Positions 17,943 to 27,869 of a stretch of DNA of 64,000 nt are shown one piece after another. The stretch lies in NCBI RefSeq assembly GCF_000725285.1, contig NZ_CP007161.1:248001-312000 (forward strand). The letters are read 5' to 3'. The translations under genes and the position numbers were made by a program. The first letter of the stretch is position 1, and each line of letters begins with the position of its first letter. The stretch is from Virgibacillus sp. SK37. Lineage in GTDB: Bacteria > Bacillota > Bacilli > Bacillales > Amphibacillaceae. The notes beneath the pieces are model-generated. The model was given only the letters and a program-made list of their open reading frames with translations. It ran no database searches and was not told the origin of the DNA.

Positions 17943-19527
17943 TCAATTTACTCATGCTTATTATCAAAAACAATTTGTAAAGGAATACCAGAACAACCCC
18001 TTGATCGAGTCACTTCCACCTATATTATCAAAGCAAGAGGTGATAGAAAAATTGAGTTATTATCCTCACTTTGATGAAAGTGAACGTCAATTAGATAGTC
18101 AATATCGTTTTCATATTATCCAAAGACTCTTTTCTCTATTTCAAGTTCTTCCCTTTCATATCGATTTGGAATCCAGATTATCCAGGCTTTTAAGGCAGGG
18201 TTATGTTGGGAGAAATCCATTTAGTCCAACATATGCTTCATCATTAATTGGGGGACATGAGAATATACAGAATCAAGTAAACCAAAGTTGGTTCAATAAC
18301 TCTATTCCAAAAGGGCTTACAATAATTGGGCCAAGTGGGACTGGCAAGAGTTCAGCTATAGCAAAGGCGTTTGAACAGCTCCCTCAGATCATTGTTCATT
18401 CAGAATTTAAAGGAAGAAGATTTGATCATACTCAATTAGTATGGCTTCGACTGGAATGTAGCCATGACGGCTCCGTAAAAGGTTTGGTCAATCAGCTTTT
18501 TATAACGATTGATGGGTTATTGGGAACAAACTACTTTGAAAAGTTTGGTCGTTCTAATAGGTTATCGGTAAATACACTAATGCCTATCGCAACACAAATA
18601 TTAAATAGTATTTTTGCTGGAATTTTGTGCATTGACGAAGTGCAACATTTGAGTTTGAGAGGGGTTGGTTCTAAGCAAATGCTTAATTTTTTTACAACCC
18701 TTAGTAATATGATTGGAATACCTATCGTACTAATCGGAACTCCTTCTGCAATGAATGTTTTGCAAAGAGAGTTTCGACAGGCACGTAGAGGGAGTGGACA
18801 AGGGGACTTGATTATGGACAGAATGGCTAACGATGAATATTGGAGGCTGTTCCTGGAATCAATGTGGGAATATCAATGGGTAAGAAATCCAGTGGAACTA
18901 ACTGATGAATTTGTTGAAATCATGTACGAAGAATCACAGGGGATTATTGACATCTGTTTGAAGCTCTTCTCTTTGTCACAAATAAGAGCCATCTCCTCTG
19001 GAAGTGAGTCTCTTTCAGCACCCTTAATTAAGCAGGTAGCAAGGGATCATTTAAAACTCGTTCAACCCATGCTAAAAGCTCTAAAGTCAGGTGATATAAA
19101 TAAAATTGCTCAGTATGAAGATATTTATTTTCCTTTTCATGAAGCGGTTGAAAGAGAACGGATTGACTTAGAGAAAAACGACTTTATCAAAGCGATAAAA
19201 AATAAACAAAAGTCAATTGATGATACAAAACTTAGAGAAGAAGCTCTATTCCGTCTTAATTTACTTGGACTGTCAAAAGAAAAAGGTAAACAAGCAATTA
19301 ACGAAGTATGCAAAGCAACGACCTTTACTGATTTGCAAGAGTTAGTGAAAAGTGCATATCAATATTCGGTACAAATAACTGTAGAGAATAAAGGTACAAA
19401 AGAAACATTGGTAAATCCAGAAAATGATCTGAGAACAATTGTGAAAGAAGGCAAGGAAAAGGGATTATCAGCTTATGCATCCTTAAAAGAGTCTGGATTT
19501 ATCAGGCGAGTAAAGGAGGTGGGATAA
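17932..19527 (+). CDS. tnsC: TnsC-like AAA+ transposition regulator
   Basis: This ATPase of about 531 aa links the target selector TnsD/TniQ to the TnsAB transposase. Walker A GPSGTGKSSA lies near 135-144 and Walker B ILCIDEVQHL near 230-239. A sensor-like VLIGTPSA follows, then an R-rich DRMANDEYWRLF. GTG 17932 lies 9 bases after AAGGGGAT and overlaps the tnsB end by 11 bases. The C-terminal 150 residues are helical and likely bind TnsA/B. No damage is visible. Confidence 0.9.
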   Translation: MKNNQFTHAYYQKQFVKEYQNNPLIESLPPILSKQEVIEKLSYYPHFDESERQLDSQYRFHIIQRLFSLFQVLPFHIDLESRLSRLLRQGYVGRNPFSPTYASSLIGGHENIQNQVNQSWFNNSIPKGLTIIGPSGTGKSSAIAKAFEQLPQIIVHSEFKGRRFDHTQLVWLRLECSHDGSVKGLVNQLFITIDGLLGTNYFEKFGRSNRLSVNTLMPIATQILNSIFAGILCIDEVQHLSLRGVGSKQMLNFFTTLSNMIGIPIVLIGTPSAMNVLQREFRQARRGSGQGDLIMDRMANDEYWRLFLESMWEYQWVRNPVELTDEFVEIMYEESQGIIDICLKLFSLSQIRAISSGSESLSAPLIKQVARDHLKLVQPMLKALKSGDINKIAQYEDIYFPFHEAVERERIDLEKNDFIKAIKNKQKSIDDTKLREEALFRLNLLGLSKEKGKQAINEVCKATTFTDLQELVKSAYQYSVQITVENKGTKETLVNPENDLRTIVKEGKEKGLSAYASLKESGFIRRVKEVG

Positions 19528-19530
19528 AAG

Positions 19531-21372
19531 ATGTTATTTTTCCCTTCTGCATATCCCGATGAACTTCTTTTCTCATTACTTTCCAGATATTTTGTAAGGA
19601 GTGGGAATATTAGTTTTAAAGGAACGCTTGATGATCTTTTTTCTAATCGGAGCTTAACAACTTCGATTTCTTTGCCTTCTGGGATTAGTTCATTGGTAAA
19701 AAATATGCCCCCATATTCAACAATGAACGAAGAACAGCTAATTCATCAGCATACTTTATATTTATTTAGTACAGCACTTTTACCTGATGGACAGGCAAAA
19801 AGTATATACGAAGCAATGTGTAGTGATGATGGCAAAGGGATTTATGTTCGTTCAGGTTTAAATGCAAGTGGAGTACCACAAAATGAGTTTTTACGTTATT
19901 GTAATGAGTGCGTGAAAGAGGATATAGAGGTTTATGGAGAATTGTATTGGCATCGAAGCCATCAGATAAGTGGAATAGATTGTTGCTTAAAGCATTTTAC
20001 TCCTCTTTATAACAGTAGTATTAAAGTGGTCGACTCAAATAAACATCGATTTGCTATTCCTACATTAGAGAATTGTTCTGCAAAAAAGAATGTTTTTGAT
20101 GGAGTTGCAGAGAAAACAATATCGGAATACATAGAGCATTGCAAGAAGTTGAAGGAAGGTATTTTACAACTAATGAATCAACCATATGAACATCACCCGT
20201 TAAATTGGTTTAACCAAAAATATAGTAATTAGTTAGCGGAACTTAATTTGGCTTATTATACTGGTCGTGTTAAACAAAAAGTATGGAGAGATTATTTCCT
20301 TAATATTTACAGTGAAGAAACACTACAACTGTTTCATTCTTCAATAAAAGGTGAACAAGATTGGCTTTCGCTTATTGTTCAAAAGAACCGTAAGTCTTTT
20401 CATCCAATAAGACACCTTTTAGTAATGACAGCCTTAGACATTACAGTAGAAGATGTTTTTAACAATGAATTGAATCAGCCATTTGGTCAACCAAACTATC
20501 CATGTCAGAATATTGTTTGTGATTACTTTAATGTTTCAATAATTGAAAACGTATCTATTACTTTGTGTGGAGATACCAAGAAACCTATTGGAACGTTTTC
20601 ATGCCCTATATGTAAATTTAGTTATACAAGAAGAGGGCCTGATAAAAGTGAAGACGATAAATTTCGAAGGACAAGGGTTAAATCTTATGGCTCCTTATGG
20701 GAATCAAAGTTACATGAGTTTTCACAGTTAGGTCTTGGATTAAGAGCATTATCTCGGAAAATGGGGGCAGATCCAAATACAATAAAGCGGTATCTAAATG
20801 CTGATAAAGAAAGTAGCTTGAACATTGAACAAAAAGTTAATCCTGTAAAGGAAGATCGCCAAATTTGGTTATCCTTGCAATGGAAGCATCCACAAAAGTC
20901 TATTAAACAATTAAGGGAAGTGGAAAAAGCTCTTTATATGAGACTTTACAGAAATGATAAGGAATGGTTGAAAGCAAATAGTCCCACGCCACTTAAAAGA
21001 ACATCAACTACAAGAATTAACTGGAATAAGCGGGATGAAGAGGTATTGAAGAAAGTAACGCAAGTGGTTGAGAACCTACTAAAGCAAGATAGTAAGCCAG
21101 TTCGGATTACCTATAGTAAAGTTGGATATCTGATAGGCAAACGTGCATTATTAGAAAAGAAATTAGATAAATTGCCAAGAACAAGATTTTATCTTCAAGA
21201 TAAAATTGAAACGGTAGAGGAGTTTCAAAAACGTCGTATTCTTTATACGATTAAGCACTTTCAGAAGAATGGAGAAGAATTAATCCCCTGGAAGATACTA
21301 CGATATTCGGGTATAAAGGATTGTGCCAGATGGCTTGAGTTGATAGATAGTTATACAGAGTTAAAGCATTGA
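19531..21372 (+). pseudogene. tnsD: TnsD/TniQ target selector interrupted by an in-frame TAG
   Basis: The first 233 codons hold the TniQ N-terminus. This has F-P-x-x-Y-P-D-E-L-L-F-S-L-L-x-R-Y, a zinc-type C-x-x-C-x(n)-W-H-R-x-H-Q pattern (YCNECVKED, YWHRSHQ) and CCLKHFTPL. After TAG 20230-20232 the same frame continues with LAELNLAYYTGR, typical of TnsD. It then runs 374 codons with a second C-x-x-C (FSCPICKFSYTRR) and an HTH-like segment, to 21372. The combined length of about 613 residues is normal for TnsD. It is therefore one gene with one nonsense codon, inactive unless the stop is read through. A TTG at 20248 could restart the C-terminal part. It follows tnsC by 3 bases. Confidence 0.85.
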
Positions 21373-21379
21373 CTGTAGG

Positions 21380-21409
21380 GACATATCTTTAATAGATATG
21401 TCTATTTTT
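21380..21409 (+). terminator. intrinsic terminator after the tns operon
   Basis: GACATATCT and AGATATGTC form a perfect 9-bp stem with loop TTAAT, followed by TATTTTT. It separates tns from the qat operon, which should therefore have its own promoter in 21410-21500. Confidence 0.85.
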
Positions 21410-21502
21410 GTAGTAATTTTTTGATTAAATAGACAAATTGGTAGAATTAGGTCAAAATATGTATAAATATGGATTGTTTTTGAGGATATGGAGGGATTTT
21501 AA

Positions 21503-23401
21503 ATGTGGGCAGATAATGCATCGAAGATTGATATGTTGTCATATGAACCTTATGCAGAATTACTACATGACATTGCATTAAGTGAGAGGGTGAATCCACT
21601 GACCATAGGGCTATTTGGTAATTGGGGTAGTGGAAAGTCAACTGTACTAAATTTAATAGAAGATAAGATTACAAGAGAAGGAAATCCCGAATTAGAGTGT
21701 GTTTTTGTAAATGCTTGGATGTTTGAAGGTTATGACGATGCAAAGACGGCTTTAATGGAGGTTATTCTAAGAAAATTAGAAGAAAACGAAGATATAAAGA
21801 AAAAAGTTGGGGGTTCACTTAAAAAACTCAGAGATAGAGTGGATTGGTTTAGGCTGGGGGGCTATGCAGTTAAAAAGGGTGCTCCTTACCTAATAAGTGC
21901 CACTCTTGGAAATCCACTTCCACTTCTAATTGATGGGTTAAAATCATTTGTTCCAAAAGATGAAAAACAGGTTGAGGAAACATTGGCAGGATTGATGAAG
22001 GCGAAAGAATTTCTGAAAGAGCAATCTGGTGAAGAAAACGTGGTACAAAATATTAGGCTGTTTCGAGCGGAATTTGAAAAGATGATGAATGATTCCAATT
22101 TAGAGAATCTTATCATCATTATTGATGACTTAGATCGGTGTAGTCCTGAACGTATTATTGACACACTGGAAGCAATAAAGTTGTTTTTAGCTGTAAAGAA
22201 GACAACCTTTATCATTGCAATAGATGAAGATGTTGTTAGTTATGCTGTGCAAAGAAAGTATCCCAAGATTGACGATGCAACACTTGATATATCAAAAGAC
22301 TATATTGAAAAAATTGTACAGATGCCAATTAGGATACCAGAGTTATCAGATATTGATGTTAAAAACTACTTATTGCTCTTAGTATGTGAAATGTTCCTGA
22401 ATGAGGAACACTTAGATAGATTATTGTTGGGATTAAGAGAACGCAAAGTATTTGTCAAAGGTGAAATAATAAATCAAGAGGAAATTAATTCAATCATAGA
22501 TTTTAATACTAATAACATAGAAGAAATATTTAAGAAAGGATTCAGTAAGCAAGACTTTGAATTACAATTAGATGTCTTTGGAAGCGTAGGAGATATTATA
22601 TCATCTACATTAAAGGGAAATCCACGTCAGGCTAAGCGTTTCTTAAATTCATTCTATATCAGAAAAAGATTATCAGAAATTCAAAATCTTAATCTTGATC
22701 TAAGAATTCTTGCGAAGTTGATGGTTTTGGAGTACACGCATATAGAACTCTTCCGAGAATTATATACGTGGCATGTTAAAAATGAGGGGTATCCAAAGGA
22801 ATTAGAAGAAATAGAAAAACTTTCAATTGAAGAAGCTGAGGATGAAACTAAAAATGATGTTGTTAAGAAAAAGTATAACAGTTTATGGTTTAAACCAATT
22901 GTTCAACAATGGTTAAAGGTAGAACCATTAAAACTTTATGAACAAGACTTGAGACAATATTTTTATTTAGCAAAAGAATCCATCAAAGAAAAAGGGATAT
23001 CTTTACTGAATTTGACCTCTATCGAAAGAAAATGGGTTAATGACATTACTAATGAGGAATTACAGGAATCATTGAGAAAACAAAAGGTTGAGGAATTTAA
23101 AAATGATCAAAGCCTGGATCACACAAAGATTATAAAAGGAATTATTGCAAAATATCAGACCAATAGAGAAGTTTATATAAAAGTCTTGATATTGATATAT
23201 GAAGAATTTGCTAATTACAGGGATGAACTTGTCAAGGAATTTAAAAAACTAAGGAAAGGGGAATTCAGTCCTGGAACGATATTAGCATTTAACTCCGTAA
23301 AAAGGGTGAATGATGACCATTATCAAGAAATTAAAAGTTATTTTATTAAAGAAGAGATAGTAAGTGTAGGGATTTGGGAAAGAGTAGAAAAACCAAACTA
23401 A
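21503..23401 (+). CDS. qatA: QatA, KAP-family P-loop NTPase of the Qat anti-phage system
   Basis: This 632-aa KAP NTPase has Walker A FGNWGSGKST at about residues 37-46 and Walker B IIIIDDLDRC near 208-217. The usual KAP insertion lies between them (about 110-160, including a hydrophobic segment). A helical C-terminal half carries GNPRQAKRFLN. ATG 21503 follows GGAGGG. The next genes encode a QatB-like protein, a QueC-like protein and a TatD-like nuclease, in exactly the order of the known Qat system (Gao et al. 2020), so the assignment comes mainly from the complete operon. Confidence 0.92.
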   Translation: MWADNASKIDMLSYEPYAELLHDIALSERVNPLTIGLFGNWGSGKSTVLNLIEDKITREGNPELECVFVNAWMFEGYDDAKTALMEVILRKLEENEDIKKKVGGSLKKLRDRVDWFRLGGYAVKKGAPYLISATLGNPLPLLIDGLKSFVPKDEKQVEETLAGLMKAKEFLKEQSGEENVVQNIRLFRAEFEKMMNDSNLENLIIIIDDLDRCSPERIIDTLEAIKLFLAVKKTTFIIAIDEDVVSYAVQRKYPKIDDATLDISKDYIEKIVQMPIRIPELSDIDVKNYLLLLVCEMFLNEEHLDRLLLGLRERKVFVKGEIINQEEINSIIDFNTNNIEEIFKKGFSKQDFELQLDVFGSVGDIISSTLKGNPRQAKRFLNSFYIRKRLSEIQNLNLDLRILAKLMVLEYTHIELFRELYTWHVKNEGYPKELEEIEKLSIEEAEDETKNDVVKKKYNSLWFKPIVQQWLKVEPLKLYEQDLRQYFYLAKESIKEKGISLLNLTSIERKWVNDITNEELQESLRKQKVEEFKNDQSLDHTKIIKGIIAKYQTNREVYIKVLILIYEEFANYRDELVKEFKKLRKGEFSPGTILAFNSVKRVNDDHYQEIKSYFIKEEIVSVGIWERVEKPN

Positions 23402-23419
23402 TAGAATAGGAGGAGAAGC

Positions 23420-24136
23420 ATGGGGACTTCTAAAGGGTATTTACCACCCACAGGACATTTATGGTCTGACACTAAGAGGGCTGTCTCAAACATGAATAGA
23501 AATAATTATAGCGGTAGATCCATTGGTAAGGCTATTTCAAATTTTTCTAAGGCAATGGGAAGTAACGGGTCAAGAAATGAAGGAAATACAGCAATAGGAG
23601 CATCTGGTTCTAAGGCATTAAGTTTTGGGAACTTAGTAAGAAGTATTGGCTTAAATAATGCTCTTGATCAGGTAGGATTATCACATCTAATAGGCAAAGG
23701 CCCTCAAGCTGTATTTGAAGGCTTAATAGATTATTTTTCAGAGGGTACAAACTCTCTCCAACAATCTATTGCAAACCAAGCAATGCAAGAGTATATGGAA
23801 GAGATGATGGGTAGCGTAAGAAATGAAGATGAACTCGAAGAAGCCTTTGCAAACTTAGAAACTGATGTATTTATAATGGATTATTTAACAAAATATGTAG
23901 AGGTTTCATTCTTTACAAACTTTGCAGAGAAAATAAACTCCTTATGTAAGGATGTTTCTGAGGCTATAAAAATGCAGGAGAGAATAAAAGAGTTTATAAG
24001 ACTTGAAGTTTCGGATAATTATAAATCAGATGCCTTAAAGACTATTGATTGGAAGGGTAGAGAAGGAAGACGATTTCTTGAAAATAAGTGTGAAGAGATA
24101 TGGGGAATCTTTGAGATGTGGAGTGGTTCAGAATGA
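23420..24136 (+). CDS. qatB: QatB, second Qat component
   Basis: This 238-aa protein has a Gly/Ser/Asn-rich N-terminal 70 residues (GTSKGYLPPTGHLWSD, SNGSRNEGNTAIGAS) and a helical, acidic remainder. No enzymatic motif is visible, as expected for QatB, whose biochemical role is not established. It lies 18 bases after qatA behind AGGAGGAG, and its stop overlaps the qatC start as ATGA. The name rests on position between KAP and QueC-like genes and on the typical P-P-T-G-x-x-W start. Confidence 0.85.
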   Translation: MGTSKGYLPPTGHLWSDTKRAVSNMNRNNYSGRSIGKAISNFSKAMGSNGSRNEGNTAIGASGSKALSFGNLVRSIGLNNALDQVGLSHLIGKGPQAVFEGLIDYFSEGTNSLQQSIANQAMQEYMEEMMGSVRNEDELEEAFANLETDVFIMDYLTKYVEVSFFTNFAEKINSLCKDVSEAIKMQERIKEFIRLEVSDNYKSDALKTIDWKGREGRRFLENKCEEIWGIFEMWSGSE

Positions 24137-25545
24137 GTAATATTTGGTTTGTCAAAAATGAACAAACAATGGAAACTGGCGGGGATATGGTATATAACTT
24201 AACATCCAAGAATAACAAATCTAATATTAAAACTGATGTAGAGAACTTATGGAGGATGTTCAGTAAAACAAGTTTATCAACGATTGTTGAAGATCTATTG
24301 TTAGTTGGAATGGCTGTATTTACAGCAGATAAGAAGATATCAAGAAAGTCGGCAAAGGATGGTTGGAGTAGAGAACTAAATCTCCATATTCCTGTGTTAC
24401 AAGTCGAGAAATGGAAATTAGTTAAAGAGGATTTGGAAGAAACTCTTTCATTCTTGAGTGGTGACTCATGGAACATTTCATTTTATCATACTGTGGAAAG
24501 GTTTAGAGGCGATAAGGTAAATAAAAAATACAATATCAAAGATCCTTCCTTGTTTGATTGTGTTTCATTGTTTTCAGGTGGAGTGGATTCATTTTGTGGT
24601 GCTTTAACACTAATGGAGAATAAAAGGGCTCCCTTATTTGTGGGATTTAAAGAGTATCCATTGCTACTAAGAAGACAAACTTCTCTTTTTGAGTCAATTC
24701 AAGATCAATACTGTGATCAAAATATGGATTTTATCCAATTTAATGTCTCACCAAGGAGACCGTCAAATGCTGAAACAAATATTGTATTTGGCGAAAGTAC
24801 AAGTAGAAGTAGATCATTTCTTTTTATTACTGGTGCAATTGCGGTTGCTTCGATAATTGGTACTGGTACACCAGTATATATACCAGAGAATGGTTTTATT
24901 GGAATAAATGTTCCTTTGACACAAAGTAGAAGTGGAAGTTGTAGTACAAGGACTACACATCCATATTTTATAAGATTAGTTAATCAGCTACTTAATCAAT
25001 TAGGAATAGATAATAAAGTAGAAAATTTCTATTCAACAAAATCAAAAGGTGAGATTATCTCTGAACATCGAGATAATGAAGTTTTTAAAGCGATGCATAA
25101 AGAAACGTTGTCTTGTTCTCACCCTTGTCAATCAAGATATGACGGTATTAGCCCACCATTGAACTGTGGGTATTGTTATCCTTGCTTAATTAGGAGATCT
25201 TCTTTAGTTGTTAATGGTTTTGTTGATGATCATTACAACCCTAAATACTCATTAAATAAGAATTTTATAGAAGGAAACAATAAGATTGATGGTAAAGCAA
25301 GTGATTTAAAAGCAGTTTTATATACGATTAGGAGATTTGTAGATCATGAGAAAAACTCTATGTATATTAGAAAACTTCTCAGACAGCAAGGGCCCTTAAC
25401 AAGTGAAGAGATAGATTCATATGAAAAGGTATATCGAAAATCTTTAAAAGAACTATTACTCCTTATTGAGTATGAAGATAAAAAGAATAACAGCGATTTA
25501 AAAGACTATATGGGATTGAAGGAACGCCATGCAGAATTACGTTGA
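24133..25545 (+). CDS. qatC: QatC, QueC-like nucleotide-modifying protein
   Basis: This protein of about 470 aa has the PP-loop ATP pyrophosphatase signature LFSGGVDSFCG near residue 150 and a C-terminal Cys cluster. The cluster (CSHPC, then CGYCYPCLIRRSS near 335-350) matches the zinc site of QueC enzymes, which make 7-cyano-7-deazaguanine. About 145 extra N-terminal residues are typical of QatC. I chose ATG 24133, overlapping the qatB stop by 4 bases, over the upstream GTG 24118. It may modify nucleic acid or protein during defence; the chemistry in Qat is not known. Confidence 0.9.
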   Translation: MSNIWFVKNEQTMETGGDMVYNLTSKNNKSNIKTDVENLWRMFSKTSLSTIVEDLLLVGMAVFTADKKISRKSAKDGWSRELNLHIPVLQVEKWKLVKEDLEETLSFLSGDSWNISFYHTVERFRGDKVNKKYNIKDPSLFDCVSLFSGGVDSFCGALTLMENKRAPLFVGFKEYPLLLRRQTSLFESIQDQYCDQNMDFIQFNVSPRRPSNAETNIVFGESTSRSRSFLFITGAIAVASIIGTGTPVYIPENGFIGINVPLTQSRSGSCSTRTTHPYFIRLVNQLLNQLGIDNKVENFYSTKSKGEIISEHRDNEVFKAMHKETLSCSHPCQSRYDGISPPLNCGYCYPCLIRRSSLVVNGFVDDHYNPKYSLNKNFIEGNNKIDGKASDLKAVLYTIRRFVDHEKNSMYIRKLLRQQGPLTSEEIDSYEKVYRKSLKELLLLIEYEDKKNNSDLKDYMGLKERHAELR

Positions 25546-26269
25546 TTTTCATGTGCATATAGATTATTACAAAAATTATAAAGAAATTTTCGATTATTAT
25601 GATAGGGAAAAGATTTATGCTCTATTTGTTACAAACTTTCCAGAGGTTTATAGAAAGGCAAGAAAGACCTTTCCAAGTTCCAAGTATGTGAAAATGGCTT
25701 TAGGATACCATCCTGAAATGGTTGAGATAAAGCCTTTTAATCGAAAAGAATTTGATAGGCTTTTTAATGATACAAAATACTTAGGAGAAGTCGGACTTGA
25801 TTTCTCAAAAGGGTTTAATAAATATCGTGATGAACAAATCAAAGCCTTTCGTTATATTTGTCAAAAAGCGGTTGAAGGTAATAAAATAATGTCTATTCAT
25901 TCCAGAAGTGCAGAAATGGATGTCTTAAAAATATTAAATGAATATAAAGTAAAATATGCTGTTTTTCACTGGTACACAGGTAGCATTACTTTACTTCATA
26001 AAATACTTGATGCTGGCTATTATTTGTCTTTAAACCCTTCAATGTTGAAATCGAAAAAGGGAAAAGAAATTATAAACAATGTACCTTTGGAAAGGCTGTT
26101 AATAGAAACTGATGGGCCGTACAGTAGAGTAAAAAAACGTCACATTCTTCCTAACGACATTCCATTGGTATATAGTGACTTTGAACTGTTTTTAGGGATA
26201 GAAAATTTGAAGGCTATTGTTTTCAAAAACTTAAATGAATTACTTATCAATCAAATTAATGATGACTGA
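25529..26269 (+). CDS. qatD: QatD, TatD-family metal-dependent nuclease
   Basis: This 246-aa TIM-barrel nuclease has all TatD metal motifs: DFHVHID near the start, GYHPEM near 58, GEVGLD near 88 (with the metal Glu), SIHSR near 125, FHWYTG near 150 and ETDGPY near 197. It overlaps qatC by 17 bases and ends the operon. It is probably the DNase effector of Qat and appears intact, so the system looks functional. Confidence 0.92.
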   Translation: MQNYVDFHVHIDYYKNYKEIFDYYDREKIYALFVTNFPEVYRKARKTFPSSKYVKMALGYHPEMVEIKPFNRKEFDRLFNDTKYLGEVGLDFSKGFNKYRDEQIKAFRYICQKAVEGNKIMSIHSRSAEMDVLKILNEYKVKYAVFHWYTGSITLLHKILDAGYYLSLNPSMLKSKKGKEIINNVPLERLLIETDGPYSRVKKRHILPNDIPLVYSDFELFLGIENLKAIVFKNLNELLINQINDD

Positions 26270-26289
26270 TAGAGAAGTATGCGTTATAA

Positions 26290-26439
26290 TTCCGAACTGA
26301 AATTTTTGGAACAATAGGTGGTGCGTTAGCGTTTGTTGGATTAGCGGTTGCTAAAGCAATGGCAAATAGAGATGGAAATAATGAATATGCAAATGATGAT
26401 GACTATATTGATACTGATTATGAAGGATATAAAAGTTAA
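26290..26439 (+). pseudogene. small membrane-protein remnant without a start codon
   Basis: An open frame of 49 codons begins right after TAA 26287-26289 and contains no start codon before codon 24. It reads a hydrophobic Gly/Ala-rich segment (GGALAFVGLAVAKAMA) and then an acidic Tyr-rich tail. This looks like the 3' part of a small one-helix protein. It lies between qatD and a short terminator-like stretch near 26470. Confidence in its being a former gene is low to moderate. Confidence 0.35.
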
Positions 26440-26513
26440 TGGTAGTGCGTTTAAAAAGGCTAACGGATCAACAAAGTGTCCGTTAGCAATTTTTTTAACA
26501 ACAAAGTTGACGT

Positions 26514-27728
26514 TCAATCATACTTAAAAACCTTTTGAAACTCGAAATCAATTAATTTTTCTTTATCCTTAGTTGTTAATATATTATCAGGGTATTCATC
26601 GGAATCTTTAATCCAATTTGATTTATTCATAGCCCAATCATATTCATTTGTAGTTTCATCTAATTCAGAGACAATATAGTTTTTTACTAATTGTGAGTAG
26701 AAATAGTGGATTGATCTTTTTAGTAATTCCTCTGTAAGTTCGTACTCCGTATCATGTTGCTTCTTTAGAATTGCTTTTTGCCCTTCTTCTTGCCTTTTTT
26801 TCTCTTCCTCAATTTCATGTGCTATTGTTTTTTTATCAATTTTTTGAGGGAGTGAAAATATATATATAAATACCTTTCTTAATAAGTCATCAAATGTGTC
26901 ATTTTTGCTTTGTTTAATAAGTTTTTCATGCTTAGACCATTGATGCCATTCAAGTCGATATCCAATTTCAACATTCAATTTTCCAGTAGCAACATATTTA
27001 TATGTATTATAGGATGAATACTCTTTATCATCAGGAGATAACATTACTTTGTTTGATGGGAGTCTAAATTTCAGTGAAAAAACATAGTTTTTGTATAAAA
27101 CCTGGGTTTCATCATATGTGATTTTTATTTTTGAATCTGCCTTTTCAAGTGCCTTGAATAAGCTGTCAATGAAAGGAAGAGTTTCAGGGATAATTACCCC
27201 AGATGATGAATTTATTTGTAACTTTTCGGCCCTTTTATAATATAGGGCATTGTCATTTTTCTTTTGACGATATTTAACAATTTCTTTGTGTGGCATTGAA
27301 GAAAGGGTTTTATTGACTTTTAAAGAATTATAAATCTTAGTTAATAGGAATTGTTCATTTTTATCGAAGTATGAGAAATATGCAAGTTGTCTTGGTACGT
27401 CATTATTCGGAGAAGTAATTTCGTTAGTTGTTGTATCTACTTTTTTTTCACTTCTTACTGATACCTTTTTGGGTGGTTCAATGTTTTTGACCTTTATTTC
27501 TTCGATAAATATTTCAGGGTTATTAGTCGGGTTAGGGAGTAAAGGTTGAATAGGTTTGTTCTTACCCATGTATAAACTGCTCCAATATGATGCTGTGGGC
27601 AAAGGAATATCATTGGAATTACATGCACTTTTAAGTTTATTATATGGGACATTTAATTCCTTGGATGTTTTTGAAGTTCCAATAGACCAAAGTTTTTCAT
27701 AAAGACTTTTTCGGGATATAGATACCAT
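26514..27728 (-). CDS. conserved hypothetical with N-terminal HTH-like region, 404 aa
   Basis: The first 55 residues follow a pattern seen at the start of many bacterial hypotheticals: S-R-K-x-L-Y-E-x-L-W-S, then a helix-turn-helix-like K-x-S-x-x-L-N-V-P, and I-P-L-P-x-x-x-Y-W-x-x-L-x-x-G-K. The middle is basic and low in complexity, and 250-404 is helical with a charged EEEKKRQEE stretch. No catalytic motif is visible. ATG 27726-27728 follows AAGGAGG. It runs opposite to qat, converging at 26440-26510, and is likely cargo of the Tn7-like element. Confidence 0.7.
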   Translation of the reverse strand: MVSISRKSLYEKLWSIGTSKTSKELNVPYNKLKSACNSNDIPLPTASYWSSLYMGKNKPIQPLLPNPTNNPEIFIEEIKVKNIEPPKKVSVRSEKKVDTTTNEITSPNNDVPRQLAYFSYFDKNEQFLLTKIYNSLKVNKTLSSMPHKEIVKYRQKKNDNALYYKRAEKLQINSSSGVIIPETLPFIDSLFKALEKADSKIKITYDETQVLYKNYVFSLKFRLPSNKVMLSPDDKEYSSYNTYKYVATGKLNVEIGYRLEWHQWSKHEKLIKQSKNDTFDDLLRKVFIYIFSLPQKIDKKTIAHEIEEEKKRQEEGQKAILKKQHDTEYELTEELLKRSIHYFYSQLVKNYIVSELDETTNEYDWAMNKSNWIKDSDEYPDNILTTKDKEKLIDFEFQKVFKYD

Positions 27729-27869
27729 AAATAGACCTCCTTAAATTGAATGAATAATTTAATAACCGCTTTTGTCTATTATAAATACTTTTTGAGTAAA
27801 TACGTAAATTTTAGGGGTGTGACTAATATAATTGAAAGTTTACCTTAGACCATTTCCCTACTATGTCTC

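Larger units (their letters stand above)
13497..27780 (+). mobile_element. Tn7-like transposon carrying Qat defence genes (ends not resolved)
   Basis: The recombinase, tnsA, tnsB, tnsC and tnsD form one co-directional operon. qatABCD and an HTH-type gene follow as cargo, in the position typical of Tn7-like cargo. The left limit is set at the inverted repeats near 13497 and the right limit after the last cargo gene. Neither terminal repeat nor a 5-bp target duplication could be confirmed by eye. Confidence 0.5.

Noticed and set aside
26310-26345. further cassette-boundary element near GGTGGTGCGTTAGC
   Set aside because: The core only partly matches, arms do not pair, and the stretch reads as coding sequence of a membrane-protein remnant.
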